From positions 1,426,001-1,490,000 of the forward strand of contig OZ219799.1 of NCBI GenBank assembly GCA_964291275.2: DNA of 64,000 nucleotides. Direction: 5' to 3'. Both the position numbers and the translations under genes were made by a program. Source of the stretch: Bin80 sp964291275 (GTDB lineage: Bacteria; Bacteroidota; Rhodothermia; Rhodothermales; Bin80). Below, one piece after another: positions 28,540 through 38,638 of this stretch. Numbering within the stretch: the first letter of the stretch is position 1; each line of letters opens with the position of its first letter. The notes under the pieces are model-generated. The model made no database searches and was not told the origin of the DNA. It saw nothing but the letters and a program-made list of their open reading frames with translations.

Positions 28540-29474
28540 CAGCGTCCTATATCTGCATCTCCTAGGTGCAATGTATACAGGATGTTGAGATAGCTTTCAT
28601 AGCGTTCGTCGCTGATTCTCTCCATCATATGTGCACGTTTCACGGCACAGTCCGGTTCGTGATCGTGTGTACAGGCAGGAAAGCGACATCTTGTGAGGTG
28701 GGGTCTGAACTCTGGGAAGTGATGCGCGAGTTCCCACGTTTTAATATCCAAGAGGCCAAATTCACGAATACCAGGTGTATCCATAACATTGCCACCAGTA
28801 GTCAGTGAGTACAGTTCGGTATGCGCTGTGGTATGACGTCCTTTATTTGTTTTTTTGCTGACAGATTTTGTAGGAATATTTACTGCGGGATCGATAGCAT
28901 TAAGAAGCGAGGATTTCCCAACTCCTGAAGGCCCCAATAGTACACTGATCTTACCAGAAAGCAGATCGCACAATGCGTCCAGGTTGATGTGCTCTTCCAC
29001 ACTGGTTAGTACTACCGGATAACCCAGCTGCCGGTAACGCTCGCCCAGTTCCCTGATTGATATTGAGAGGTCTGGCGCAGCTATATCCATTTTGTTTATC
29101 ACCAGTCCTGCCGGAATATCCTGTGCTTCACAGGCAATCAGTAGGCGGTCAACCAGCCTCCAGTTCAATGCGGGCTGTTTAGCTGCCTGAACGATCCATA
29201 TAAAATCAACATTTGCTACAAGAACTTGGCGCTTCCTCACTTTACGCCCTGCGGCCCGACGATGCAAACAGTTATATCGCTGATGGACTTCGGTGATCAA
29301 TCCAGTTTCATCTTTCTGGATCATGAGGCTGACTCGGTCACCCACTGTGATCGGCTGCGTACTGTCTTCGTGATGCAGACGCATTCGACCGCGGATACGC
29401 GAGGGGATGATTTTTTCCCCGACCAAGACGTCGATCCAAGCTCCGGTGGAACGAATCACTGTGCCGGTGTGCAT
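28539..29474 (-). CDS. rsgA: RsgA, small ribosomal subunit biogenesis GTPase
   Basis: RsgA is a circularly permuted GTPase that checks late maturation of the 30S subunit. The 311-residue protein has an N-terminal OB-fold. The G motifs come in permuted order: G4 INKMDIA, G1 GPSGVGKSSLLNA (around residues 181-194), G2 GRHTTAH and G3 DTPGIREFGL. It ends with a zinc-binding domain (CRFPACTHDHEPDCAVK). It is the first gene of a leftward pair with the T9SS cargo gene. Confidence 0.96.
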   Translation of the reverse strand: MHTGTVIRSTGAWIDVLVGEKIIPSRIRGRMRLHHEDSTQPITVGDRVSLMIQKDETGLITEVHQRYNCLHRRAAGRKVRKRQVLVANVDFIWIVQAAKQPALNWRLVDRLLIACEAQDIPAGLVINKMDIAAPDLSISIRELGERYRQLGYPVVLTSVEEHINLDALCDLLSGKISVLLGPSGVGKSSLLNAIDPAVNIPTKSVSKKTNKGRHTTAHTELYSLTTGGNVMDTPGIREFGLLDIKTWELAHHFPEFRPHLTRCRFPACTHDHEPDCAVKRAHMMERISDERYESYLNILYTLHLGDADIGR

Positions 29475-29556
29475 GAGCGTTAATCGTTGATCGCAACAGA
29501 GCGTCAGTGTATACGTATTACAAGAACACTGGCAATTTACTTAAGTCGCACCGATA

Positions 29557-29787
29557 ATGAGTACACAAAAGGAAGAAAACCGTGACGTGTTTGCCGAGGC
29601 CAAGAGTGTTTTTGACCAGCTTGGACTGGGTCAAAAGGCTGAGTTTCTCGCCACTGAAACCTTGAACACGGCCATCGAAGCTGTAAACACACTTGTTGAT
29701 TATGTCTCTGAGGAATGCTGTGAGGTGTGCTGCGCCCCAGCGTCATCTGCCGACGAAAAAGATTCTGCCGGTGCCGAGGCGGCTTAG
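29557..29787 (+). CDS. Small acidic protein with a CCEVCC cluster, unknown function
   Basis: The 76-residue frame reads as a plausible acidic, helical small protein (DVFAEAKSVFDQLGLGQKAEFLATET) followed by a four-cysteine cluster EECCEVCCAPAS and an acidic tail. The CC-x2-CC pattern could bind a metal. It is divergent from rsgA with 82 bp between starts, and its last four bases overlap the 3' end of lon. I do not recognise the family. Confidence 0.55.
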   Translation: MSTQKEENRDVFAEAKSVFDQLGLGQKAEFLATETLNTAIEAVNTLVDYVSEECCEVCCAPASSADEKDSAGAEAA

Positions 29788-32264
29788 GATGGGGCCGTTC
29801 CCCTGGGTGCACCGTTGCTTGGTGTAGGTACTGTGAACAGTTCTCCGGGATGCCTGATTGCAGTTGTGTCCAGCGTCATGTCGATCACCTGACTCATGCG
29901 TCGAACATAGTGGACGCTCAGTCCCTCCAGTGTTTCAGGTTTAATTTCCTTTATGTCTTTCTCGTTTTTGGACGGTAAGAGGACATGTTTAATCCCTGCT
30001 CGTCTAGCGGCTAGAACTTTCTCCTTAATGCCCCCAACTGGTAACACGAGGCCGCGGAGTGTGATTTCACCGGTCATTGCCAAGTCGTGCTGTACTCTCC
30101 GCTGTGAATAGATTGATACGAGTGCAGAGAGTAGCGCAACGCCGGCGCTGGGACCATCTTTTGAGACTGCACCGGCGGGAACGTGTACGTGTACATCGTA
30201 ATGCTTAAAGGCATTCTGTGGGATTTCCAGTTCATCAGCACGTGCCTTGATGTAACTGAGGGCAGCTTTGGCGGACTCCTGCATAACGTCCCCTAGGTTG
30301 CCAGTCAGAATAAGCTTGCCACTGCCGCGGGAGACGGAAGCCTCTACAAACAGGATGTCGCCGCCTGTTGGTGTCCACGCAAGGCCGGTGGCTACACCGG
30401 GGACTTCCGTTCGCTCGGCTATTTCACTAAAGAATTTACGGGCTCCCAAGTATGTCTCGACGTCATCTTTTGATACCGTCGACTCAGTGATTTCCTCGGT
30501 AGCTACTTTTTTTGCAACACCACGCGTTACGCTCCCAATCGTACGTTCAAGATTTCGGACTCCAGATTCACGGGTATATCCGTCGATGATATAGTTTAAT
30601 GCTGACTCATCAAGCGTGAGCTGTGTCTCGTCAAGGCCGTTACGCGCAATCTGGCGTGGGACTAGATATCCTTGAGCTATAGCCAGTTTTTCTTCCTGTG
30701 TATATCCCGATAACCCGATGGTTTCCATGCGATCTCTAAGTGGTGCAGGAATTGTATGCAGGGAATTCGCAGTCGTGATAAAGAGCACTTTGGACAGGTC
30801 ATAATCCAGTTCTATGTAGTGATCATTGAAGGCATCGTTCTGCTCCGGGTCGAGTACTTCCAGCAGTGCACTGGATGGATCCCCTCTGTGAATGTTTCCA
30901 ATTTTATCGATTTCATCCAGCATAAATACCGGATTGGCAGAGCCAGCTTTTTTAAGCCCCTGTAATATGCGGCCGGGCAATGCACCAATGTACGTACGCC
31001 GGTGGCCTCGTATTTCGGCTTCATCGTGCACTCCACCGAGGCTGATTCGGACGAATTTACGTCCCATTGCACGGGCAATGCTTTTACCGAGGCTGGTTTT
31101 GCCAACTCCGGGAGGGCCGTGGAAGCACAGAATAGGGGCTTTCATATCTCCTTTAAGCTTGAGCACGGCCAAGTGCTCCAGGATGCGCTGCTTAACCTTC
31201 TCCAACCCGTGGTGGTCTTCCTCAAGAACTTGTTCAGCGTGCGTGATATCCAGTTGATCTTCTGTGTACTCAGTCCAGGGTATGTCGAGAATCCAGTCTA
31301 CGTAGTTACGTGTGACTGCATAATCGGGCAGGGCGGGGTTCGAACGTTCGAGCTTTTTCATCTCCTTCTCGAATACACTCATGACGTGTTCAGGAAGTTG
31401 TTTTTCCTGAGCCCGCTCGTGCAGTCCAATATGCTCATCACCACCTGACCCCTCACCCAACTCATCCTGGATGGCCTTCATTTTTTGCCTGAGAAGAAAC
31501 TCCCGTTGCTGCTTACCTACATCGTCGCTCATACGCAAACGGATTTTCTCTGAAACTTTGAGAACCTGGCTTTCTTTATTCAGATGTTTGATCAGCAATT
31601 GTGCGCGATCTTTTAATGAAGGCGTCTCCAGAAGAGTTTGTTTTTCCTGAACGCTGATTTGCAGTTGTGAGGTGATAAGGTGGATTAGCAAGGTGAGGGA
31701 ATTGATTTTCTCTATGGCGTCAACCGCTTCACTTGGAAGGTTTGGCGAGAGATCTACGATCTCACCGGCCAAATTCTTGATTGAGTGCATGAGGGCCTTT
31801 TTTTCGACGTCACTTGGCGGGCCGCCATATTCCTCGAGTGTTTCGATTAGTGCTTTGAAGTAGGGTTTTGATTGTGTGAATTCTTTAACTCTGAACTGGG
31901 TTTCCCCCTGAATAATTATGTTTTTTGCGCCATCCGGCATCTTGGTCATCTTCAGGATTGTAGCCACAGTACCTACGCGGTATAGATCTTCGGCCTTCGG
32001 GTTATCAACTTCCCGTTCCCGCTGAGATATTACCCCAAAGAGGTTGTTCTGGTTGACAGTATCACGTATCAGTTGCAGCGAAGCATTGCGTCCTACCGTG
32101 ATCGGCAGAATGGCTCCTGGGAAGAGGACCGTATTACGAAGGACCAAGATGGGTAATACCTGAGGATCAGAAGATTTCCCTTTTTCATTCTCAGTCTCAG
32201 GGGTTGGTGGGAGTGGTTTTTCAGGCGGGTTGTCAGAGGATAGCATTTGAGACCAGTAATTCAT
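29784..32264 (-). CDS. lon: Lon ATP-dependent protease
   Basis: Lon degrades misfolded and regulatory proteins in the cytoplasm. The 826-residue protein has the N-terminal substrate domain (LPILVLRNTVLFPGAILPI), the AAA+ module with Walker A GPPGVGKTSLGKS (around residue 385) and Walker B FMLDEIDKIG. The protease domain has the catalytic Ser in KDGPSAGVAL (around 705) and the Lys in GGIKEKVLAA. It ends with a proline-rich tail. No HAIR/CIRCE-like site could be assigned upstream. It is divergent from the cysteine-synthase-like gene. Confidence 0.96.
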   Translation of the reverse strand: MNYWSQMLSSDNPPEKPLPPTPETENEKGKSSDPQVLPILVLRNTVLFPGAILPITVGRNASLQLIRDTVNQNNLFGVISQREREVDNPKAEDLYRVGTVATILKMTKMPDGAKNIIIQGETQFRVKEFTQSKPYFKALIETLEEYGGPPSDVEKKALMHSIKNLAGEIVDLSPNLPSEAVDAIEKINSLTLLIHLITSQLQISVQEKQTLLETPSLKDRAQLLIKHLNKESQVLKVSEKIRLRMSDDVGKQQREFLLRQKMKAIQDELGEGSGGDEHIGLHERAQEKQLPEHVMSVFEKEMKKLERSNPALPDYAVTRNYVDWILDIPWTEYTEDQLDITHAEQVLEEDHHGLEKVKQRILEHLAVLKLKGDMKAPILCFHGPPGVGKTSLGKSIARAMGRKFVRISLGGVHDEAEIRGHRRTYIGALPGRILQGLKKAGSANPVFMLDEIDKIGNIHRGDPSSALLEVLDPEQNDAFNDHYIELDYDLSKVLFITTANSLHTIPAPLRDRMETIGLSGYTQEEKLAIAQGYLVPRQIARNGLDETQLTLDESALNYIIDGYTRESGVRNLERTIGSVTRGVAKKVATEEITESTVSKDDVETYLGARKFFSEIAERTEVPGVATGLAWTPTGGDILFVEASVSRGSGKLILTGNLGDVMQESAKAALSYIKARADELEIPQNAFKHYDVHVHVPAGAVSKDGPSAGVALLSALVSIYSQRRVQHDLAMTGEITLRGLVLPVGGIKEKVLAARRAGIKHVLLPSKNEKDIKEIKPETLEGLSVHYVRRMSQVIDMTLDTTAIRHPGELFTVPTPSNGAPRGTAPS

Positions 32265-32404
32265 GATGGAATTTAAGGTGATTCAGTAGAGAAAGTGTCA
32301 AAAACTGGGCCAATCAAGATGTTGGATGACAAAATGTCGCCTCGGTCATGATTGGTAACCATTTGATTTAGTTTCACGTTCAATACTGGACAGACAGAGT
32401 TAAA

Positions 32405-33412
32405 ATGTGGCACAAAGATATCCTAAGCACGATCGGCAGTACCCCGATTATACAGTTGAATCGATTGGCGGAAGGTCTGCCATGCAGGGTGTTGGTTAAG
32501 CTGGAGTGTTTTAACCCGGGTGGTTCAGTCAAGGATCGGATTGGTGTTGCCATGATTTTGGCTGCGGAGAACTCCGGTCAGTTGAGACCTAACGGCACAT
32601 TGATTGAGGCTACAAGTGGAAATACCGGTGTGGGTATTGCACAGGCTGCAAGAGCGAGAGGCTATCGGTGCATCTTCACTCTAACGGAGAAAGTTAGCCA
32701 GGAGAAACGAGACCTTCTCAGAGCCTTTGGAGCGGAGTTGGTGATTTGTCCAATGGATGTAACTCACGATGATCCGCGCTCTTATTACAGTGTAGCCAAG
32801 AAGATCGCTACCGAAGTACAGGGGGGCATTTATCTCAATCAGTATTTCAACGAAGCCAACGTGGAAGCACATTACCAGACCACCGGCCCGGAAATCTGGC
32901 AGCAGACACAAGGGCGGGTTACGCACTTCTTTGCGACAGCAAGCACGGGCGGCACAATCTCTGGAAGTGCCAGATATCTAAAGGAGAAGGATGCCAATAT
33001 CAAGGTAATTGGTATTGATCCCTGCGGCTCCGCGTACTACAAGTATTTTCATGAGGGTATCGTTGATCCTGATGAGGTCTACAGCCATCAGATCGAAGGT
33101 GCGGGCAAAGAGTATTTGGCCGGAAACATGCACATGAACCTTCTTGATGATTATACACGCGTGAGTGACCGAGACGCCATGCATATGGCGCGGCAGCTGG
33201 TGAAAGAAGAGGCTATATTCGTAGGACAGTCCAGCGGCCTTGCATTGGCTGGCGCACTTGAATGGCTCAAGAAACACAATCAAGCACTTGCTCCTGATGC
33301 CTTGGCGGTGGTTTTGCTACCTGATTCGGGTATGAAATACATGAGAGCTAGTTGCAAAACCCATTTTGTTGCAACTGGTGAATCGGCCAATTCGGGACAT
33401 AAATGGGTCTGA
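32405..33412 (+). CDS. Cysteine synthase / cystathionine beta-synthase family PLP enzyme
   Basis: The 335-residue protein is a fold-type II PLP enzyme: LVKLECFNPGGSVKDRIG carries the PLP Lys43, EATSGNTGVGIA binds substrate, ATASTGGTISG is the phosphate loop, and VGQSSGLALAGA follows. The stretch VSQEKRDLLRAFGAELVICP is closer to cystathionine beta-synthases than to CysK, but the C-terminal CBS domains are absent. It therefore makes cysteine or cystathionine from serine or acetylserine, with either homocysteine or sulfide; the sequence alone does not decide. It fits functionally with the methionine genes at 38.7-44.6 kb. Confidence 0.88.
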   Translation: MWHKDILSTIGSTPIIQLNRLAEGLPCRVLVKLECFNPGGSVKDRIGVAMILAAENSGQLRPNGTLIEATSGNTGVGIAQAARARGYRCIFTLTEKVSQEKRDLLRAFGAELVICPMDVTHDDPRSYYSVAKKIATEVQGGIYLNQYFNEANVEAHYQTTGPEIWQQTQGRVTHFFATASTGGTISGSARYLKEKDANIKVIGIDPCGSAYYKYFHEGIVDPDEVYSHQIEGAGKEYLAGNMHMNLLDDYTRVSDRDAMHMARQLVKEEAIFVGQSSGLALAGALEWLKKHNQALAPDALAVVLLPDSGMKYMRASCKTHFVATGESANSGHKWV

Positions 33413-33600
33413 TTTTCTTGGAATACGTGAATGATTGGCCTGTGTTCACCGCTTTCTTCGAAGCTGTGGGTGATTGGCCTTCAACGAGGTGTTAACTTGG
33501 AGAATTTTGTCCACGATCCGTGCGGACTCTACGCATCGATCCCACGGCTTCTGTATTCCAGAACCCCCCAATTCTGTACGCGACCACTCGACGATCCGGT

Positions 33601-34731
33601 TTAGTGGACCATCCGCAGCAGTTGATCCACCGTGAGCACAACAATTCCAAACATCAGGTGACACATCACTTTGCTGTGCCCACGCACCCGTACATGGCGT
33701 CCACCAAACTCATCTTTGAGTCGTCCAAAGACCCGCTCCACGGTCGAACGTTCCTTGTAGCGCGCCCGCTCAGGTGGAATAAACCCGGCACTGCGCTGTG
33801 CCTTCTGCTCACGACGGTGCGCCGCCTTTCGATTACGCGGATTCGTGTCAATGATCGGCACATGTCCCGCTGCCGTACTGTGTGCGTGAATCTCCTTCGC
33901 GTCATACGCACTATCCATGAGATCATAGCAGTTGTCCACCCGCTCACCCGTCATGGTCGCCAATGGAATGGCCGCTTGGCTATCGTGCAGGGACGCGGAA
34001 GATAGCATACAGCTGATCGGAATCCCGCCGTCTGCTGCATCTATATGTAGCTTATATCCCGTCCAGGATTGCGTATGCCCTTTCGCATTTCGCTTGCTCC
34101 CCACCGTGCACGCCTTGGGCAAATCCGCCAACATCTCCGCTTTGTTCATGGTACGCTGGCGCTCCAAACGCGTGGGGACCTTTGGACGTTCCTCCCCCTT
34201 CCGTGGACGCCCACGCTTGCGTTTCACCGGTTCCGGCGCCTTTTTCTTCGGCACCGGCTTCTCTCTTGCCTCAATCGCCGTCGAATCCCGCGAAATATGG
34301 CCCACCAACGAATCCGCGTAGCTCTCCTGAATCAAGACTTCGTGGATCCGTGTCGGTAACTCGGACTCCGCAAACTCCTTGAACGCACGGGAAAATGTGG
34401 ACGCACTGGGCACATCCCGCTGCCGCGACCAACCACACATCGACCGAAGCAATGGGTCCGAAAGTAGGCGCTCTCGCAATCCGGCAGTCGTCGGAATATT
34501 CAAGACCATCTTGGCCAAAAACGACCGTGCAAGCGAAACCCGAGACGCCAGCGGGCGCCCCGGCGTACGGAACGAGGTGCGGGACAGAAAATCCTCTACA
34601 CACGCCATCTCGAATACCAACAACAACTTCTGGTACCGTTTGGGCAACGAACCAAATTCCTCCTCCACCCAAGGAAACAATTCTCGTTGGCAGGCAATAT
34701 AAAAACCTCGTATTTTCTTCCTAAGGGACAT
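33601..34731 (-). mobile_element. DDE transposase of an IS1182/IS5-like element
   Basis: The 376-residue ORF is intact. It has an N-terminal helical part, a basic linker (PVKRKRGRPRKGEE), a DDE core with HISRDSTAIEARE and MDSAYDAKEI, and the final RYKERSTVERVFGRLKDEFGG, where the Glu is the third catalytic residue. I could not find convincing terminal inverted repeats in the flanks (33413-33600 and 34732-34805), so the element borders are not defined. It separates the cysteine-synthase-like gene from the DUF3467 gene. Confidence 0.88.
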
Positions 34732-34784
34732 GGGAGACTCCGGTTTTCGTGGAAAATTTCGACACTGATTGATACGAAATCCGG

Positions 34785-34804
34785 GGGACTCCGGTCCCTT
34801 TTTT
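34785..34804 (+). terminator. Hairpin plus T6 near the transposase gene
   Basis: GGGAC-TCCG-GTCCC followed by six T residues forms a good rho-independent terminator reading rightwards. It may block transcription from the left into or out of the insertion sequence. Confidence 0.55.
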
Positions 34805-35018
34805 AGACCTATCGAGGGATGTTCCTATGCTCGGGGCGGATACAAATCCCAATCACAATCGCCTCCTCTACCCGGAGGCACCAACCAGAAACCATGACCT
34901 CAAAATTCCAAAAAATCCCCCGATTTGGGAGTTTTGCAACTGGCTCATGAGTAAGACTTATAATGATAGTTGGATGCAAGCCAACAACCTGAACTGATTC
35001 ACGGAAAATCGAGCTATA

Positions 35019-35372
35019 ATGGAAGAAGACACTAATGATATTGATGATTATGCCCAGCGGCCTGATCATGACGGCACGGATCTAAAGATTGAATTGAATG
35101 AGGTCATTGCAGATGGTCAGTATGCCAATCTGGTGATGGTGGGACACTCATCGGAGGAGTTTGTACTGGATTTCATTCTTGTTATGCCTGGGGTTCCAAG
35201 AGCCAAGGTTAAGAATCGAATAATTCTCACACCACGACATGCTAAACGGATGTTGTATGCACTGAAGCAGAATATTGAGAAATTTGAGAACGTAAACGGG
35301 GAGATCCCGGGCGGTCCAGTATCAGAGCATACACCCGTTCAATTTGGCGGCGGGCAAGTGGGGGAGGCATAA
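35019..35372 (+). CDS. DUF3467 protein
   Basis: The 117-residue protein matches the DUF3467 pattern: IADGQYANLVMVGHSSEEFVLDF, MPGVPRAKVKNRIILTPRHAKRML and ALKQNIEKFE. The family is common in the FCB group and in many other bacteria and has no established function. It is cytoplasmic, with an acidic N-terminus. Its stop is one base from the stop of the convergent permease gene. Confidence 0.88.
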   Translation: MEEDTNDIDDYAQRPDHDGTDLKIELNEVIADGQYANLVMVGHSSEEFVLDFILVMPGVPRAKVKNRIILTPRHAKRMLYALKQNIEKFENVNGEIPGGPVSEHTPVQFGGGQVGEA

Positions 35373-35373
35373 C

Positions 35374-36456
35374 CTACTTGCGTGTAGTGGTTAGTGCCAT
35401 TACTGCACCGCACGTGAACAGGGCATGTGGAAGTATTGCAGCCAGAAGTGGAGCTAATTCCTCCGTGTAGCCAAACGGTTCTATGAGTTTTTGTGCAGCA
35501 AGGTAGCCAAAGGCGATTAGCAGAGCTATTCCGATTTGCACTGCCTGACCTCCGCGTCTACGCCTGCAAGCTAATGGGAGTGCAATGAGCATGACTATCA
35601 GGTTTGCTGTGGGATAGGTGTACTTGGAATAGTATCCGATCATGGCACGACCTGTGTCTCCCACTCCACTGCGCCGCAAAGCATCCACGTAACCTGCGGC
35701 GACTGGGATAGTCATTGACTCAATGTCCCTTTCTCTACGGGCAAGATCCCGGGGGAATACAAGAAGCACGGTATCCAGAGGAGCAACGATTTGACGACTC
35801 TCATGGCCAGCATTGAATTTTCGTATGACAGCATACGAAAAGTGCCATAGTGAGTCCTGCCAAACCATTTGTTGCCCATCCACGCGCTCACTAAGCGTAC
35901 CGTCAGCATTGAATCGTTGCAGTTGAACCCTATGAGCCGTGTTGGTTCGACGATCGAAGTATCCCACAGTAACTACACTGGTGGGGTCGTTGCGTCGATG
36001 AATTTCGCTGTTGTAGAGCTGTTGCCCTCTGCTGATTATGTAAAGCTCGTCGTAGGATAGGACAGTCTGATTAGTATTTGGTGTAATCCATCCCCCTATA
36101 AAAAACATGAGTACACTGATAGAGACCCCAATCAGACAATAGGGAACTATGAAGCGTTGCAGCGCAACACCGCTGGTTTGCAGCGCAACAATCTGCAATG
36201 ACTGTGCAAGCCGACCCGTGGTAAAGATTGCAGCAAGGAAAAGTGCAAGGGGCGAAACTTGTCGGATAATATCCGGGATAAAACTGGGGTAGTACACGAA
36301 ATAGATTTTCCGCATTGGAGCATTACGATCCAAAAAATCATCGATGTACTCCAAATAGTGAAGCAGCATGAAGAAGATGACCAGAACCAGTACCAGAAAC
36401 ACGTACGCACGCAATATCCGTACAGAGATGTGTCGGTCCATAGTGGTCAAAATCAT
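35374..36456 (-). CDS. LptF/LptG-family permease (YjgP/YjgQ)
   Basis: LptF and LptG are the inner-membrane subunits of the ABC exporter that extracts lipopolysaccharide. The 360-residue protein shows the N-terminal membrane helices (YVFLVLVLVIFFMLLHYLEY, then the SPLALFLAAIFTTGRLAQS segment), a periplasmic beta-jellyroll (about 140-260) and three C-terminal helices. ATGs at 36456 and 36441 are both possible starts; the second (MDRHISVRI) gives a more usual N-terminus. Which of F or G it is cannot be told. It diverges from sucC. Confidence 0.87.
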   Translation of the reverse strand: MILTTMDRHISVRILRAYVFLVLVLVIFFMLLHYLEYIDDFLDRNAPMRKIYFVYYPSFIPDIIRQVSPLALFLAAIFTTGRLAQSLQIVALQTSGVALQRFIVPYCLIGVSISVLMFFIGGWITPNTNQTVLSYDELYIISRGQQLYNSEIHRRNDPTSVVTVGYFDRRTNTAHRVQLQRFNADGTLSERVDGQQMVWQDSLWHFSYAVIRKFNAGHESRQIVAPLDTVLLVFPRDLARRERDIESMTIPVAAGYVDALRRSGVGDTGRAMIGYYSKYTYPTANLIVMLIALPLACRRRRGGQAVQIGIALLIAFGYLAAQKLIEPFGYTEELAPLLAAILPHALFTCGAVMALTTTRK

Positions 36457-36533
36457 GCTGTGTTCACCTTGCCAGATTTGAACAATTGGGAGATAACCGT
36501 GTACCTGTCCCCATCATAATCGTTCTGAGTTTT

Positions 36534-37706
36534 ATGAAAGTTCACGAGTATCAGGCTAAGGATATACTGGAAGAATATGGCGTGGCTATGCAGCCTGGCG
36601 AAGTTGCCTCGACGGTCGCTGAGGCGGTAGAGGTCGCCCGGACCATGGTGCCGGTCCACGGGGAGCTGTTTGTAGTTAAAGCCCAAATTCACGCGGGTGG
36701 GCGTGGTAAAGGAGGTGGAGTAAAGCTGACTCGTGGCTTGGATGAAGTAGCGGACGTAGCCGGGAAAATACTTGGCATGAATTTAATCACGCATCAAACC
36801 GGCCCGGAAGGACAGCTGGTGCGAAGAGTTCTGGTTGCTCCGGCCGTCGATATTGCAAAAGAGTACTACATAGGGGTAACACTCGACCGGGCCCGCAGCC
36901 AACATGTAGTGATGGCCTCAACAGAAGGTGGTGTGGAAATAGAAAAAGTAGCTGCTGAAACACCGGACAAGATTCTCAAGGTATGGGCGGACCAGGGACT
37001 TGGTCTGCAGGGATATCAAGCCCGACAGTTGGCCTATGGGCTTGGCTTCGAGGGCAAAACTGCAAGGCAGGCAGCTAATTTTATCAGTGCCCTCTTTGCT
37101 GCGTATGTGGGAGTCGATGCGTCTTTGGCCGAGATTAACCCACTCGTACTTACAAAAGGCGGTCGCGTAGTTGCTATTGATGCAAAGCTCAATCTGGACG
37201 ATAACGCGCTGTATCGACATACAGACTTGGCTGCACTCCGGGATTTACACGAAGAGGATCCCTTGGAGGTCGAGGCGCACGCCTCTAATCTGAACTATGT
37301 TAAACTGGATGGAAATGTGGGGTGTATGGTGAATGGGGCCGGGTTAGCCATGGCAACCATGGACATCATCAAGCTTGCAGGTGGCAATCCGGCCAATTTC
37401 CTGGATGTTGGGGGCACTGCAAGTGTAGAAACCGTCGAGGCCGGATTCCGCATTATTCTAAAGGATTCGAACGTTCAGGCCGTGCTGGTGAATATCTTTG
37501 GCGGTATTGTTCGCTGCGATCGGGTTGCTCGGGGTGTCGTAGAGGCTGCACGCAACGTTGGAATTAGGGTTCCGCTGATTGTGCGGCTACAGGGGACGAA
37601 TGCTGTGGAGGGACAACGAGTATTAAATGAAAGTGGGATCGCACTCGAATCAGCTGTATTGTTTGAGCAGGCGGCGGACAAAGTACGTTTGGCTTTGGCG
37701 ACCTAA
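36534..37706 (+). CDS. sucC: Succinyl-CoA synthetase beta subunit
   Basis: SucC is the ATP-grasp subunit of succinyl-CoA synthetase in the TCA cycle. I start at the ATG at 36534 (MKVHEYQAKDILEEYG), which is the normal family N-terminus; the frame extends upstream without homology. The 390 residues include VVKAQIHAGGRGKGGGVK, LAEINPLV, GNVGCMVNGAGLAMATMD and VNIFGGIVRCDRVARGV. The alpha subunit gene sucD is not next to it; instead an acetyltransferase follows 15 bp downstream. Confidence 0.96.
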   Translation: MKVHEYQAKDILEEYGVAMQPGEVASTVAEAVEVARTMVPVHGELFVVKAQIHAGGRGKGGGVKLTRGLDEVADVAGKILGMNLITHQTGPEGQLVRRVLVAPAVDIAKEYYIGVTLDRARSQHVVMASTEGGVEIEKVAAETPDKILKVWADQGLGLQGYQARQLAYGLGFEGKTARQAANFISALFAAYVGVDASLAEINPLVLTKGGRVVAIDAKLNLDDNALYRHTDLAALRDLHEEDPLEVEAHASNLNYVKLDGNVGCMVNGAGLAMATMDIIKLAGGNPANFLDVGGTASVETVEAGFRIILKDSNVQAVLVNIFGGIVRCDRVARGVVEAARNVGIRVPLIVRLQGTNAVEGQRVLNESGIALESAVLFEQAADKVRLALAT

Positions 37707-37721
37707 GCATGGTGGTTTTAT

Positions 37722-38132
37722 ATGAAAAACTCACAGACCATAGATACGGTTGAGATCAGAGAAGGACTGGAAGGTCTCACTCCTCAGCTGATCCGTATTC
37801 TTTATCGTCGGGCGCCGCTGCATCGGCCGGTTTCGAGCACGGAACGCCTGTGGACTATGTTTGAGCGTGCATCTCTTGTACTTACAGCATGGAAAGGGAA
37901 TCGTCTTGTAGGTATAGCCCGGGTTCTGACAGACGGAGTAATGTACAGTTACCTTTGCGATTTAGCTGTGGAGCCTGATGTACAGGGGCTGGGCATAGGC
38001 AAACGCTTGATGAAAAGTGTGCAGGATCATTGTGAGGGCACTGAACTCGTGCTTAGAAGCACACTGGGGCGTTTTCACAAGCATGAGGGGTTAAAAGCGG
38101 TGGATGACGTATGGGCCGTTAAGACCGGTTGA
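37722..38132 (+). CDS. GNAT-family N-acetyltransferase
   Basis: The 136-residue protein has the GNAT core: LTAWKGNRLVGIARVLTDG, YLCDLAVEPDVQGLGIGKRLM with the acetyl-CoA loop, and a C-terminal strand. The substrate is unknown. It lies 15 bp after sucC and is probably co-transcribed. Confidence 0.85.
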   Translation: MKNSQTIDTVEIREGLEGLTPQLIRILYRRAPLHRPVSSTERLWTMFERASLVLTAWKGNRLVGIARVLTDGVMYSYLCDLAVEPDVQGLGIGKRLMKSVQDHCEGTELVLRSTLGRFHKHEGLKAVDDVWAVKTG

Positions 38133-38638
38133 TTGAGTAAGCCTGCACCACGAAGGCTTCCAAAAACGAGTTTCCCACTAATAAGACGAGAGCCACTGGA
38201 TTAGAGTCTTGGGCCAACATTCATCGGCTCGGGGGGCTGGTCCGCAACGAGGAACGCAAGCGAGCCAACGCTGTCGATTCCGGCTTTCGGGGTGTAGCCG
38301 CCTCATCGTCTCTTTCGGGAAGAAGATCAAGGGCAGCTTCGGGCCGATTGAAGATGTGGGTCCGATCCATGCGGAATGGACACAATTGCACACAGCAGCA
38401 TACCTGCAACCGTTCAACATAGTTTGTCAACGACAAATCATGTCCATTTAGCCCCAAATTCGATCCTACATCCAACCGTCCCCTATCGTCGGCATCCTCA
38501 CCTAATCTATTTTCTGACTGACATTTAGATATTCGAGGCCTAGATTTCCATGGATTACCTAGCTGTTCGAGTTTCGCTGACTTGAATGAACTACCAAATC
38601 GGAACAGTTTCATTCAAAATCATATAAATGATTTAGGA
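38133..38638. other. Intergenic region, probably decayed sequence
   Basis: About 500 bp with no credible gene. Frames of 80 codons (+) and 130 codons (-) overlap each other, have no recognised motif, and look like out-of-frame translation of degenerate DNA. It forms the left border of the methionine block. Confidence 0.35.

Noticed and set aside
33413..33600. Terminal inverted repeat of the IS1182/IS5-like element
   Set aside because: No segment here pairs convincingly with the region right of 34731, so borders were not assigned.
38221..38613. 130-codon minus-strand frame as a gene
   Set aside because: Overlaps an 80-codon plus-strand frame; neither shows family features.
38133..38638. Cobalamin riboswitch before the methionine genes
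   Set aside because: A GCCACTGG near 38190 recalls part of a B12 element, but the B12 box and the other conserved blocks are missing and the position is over 450 bp from the gene.
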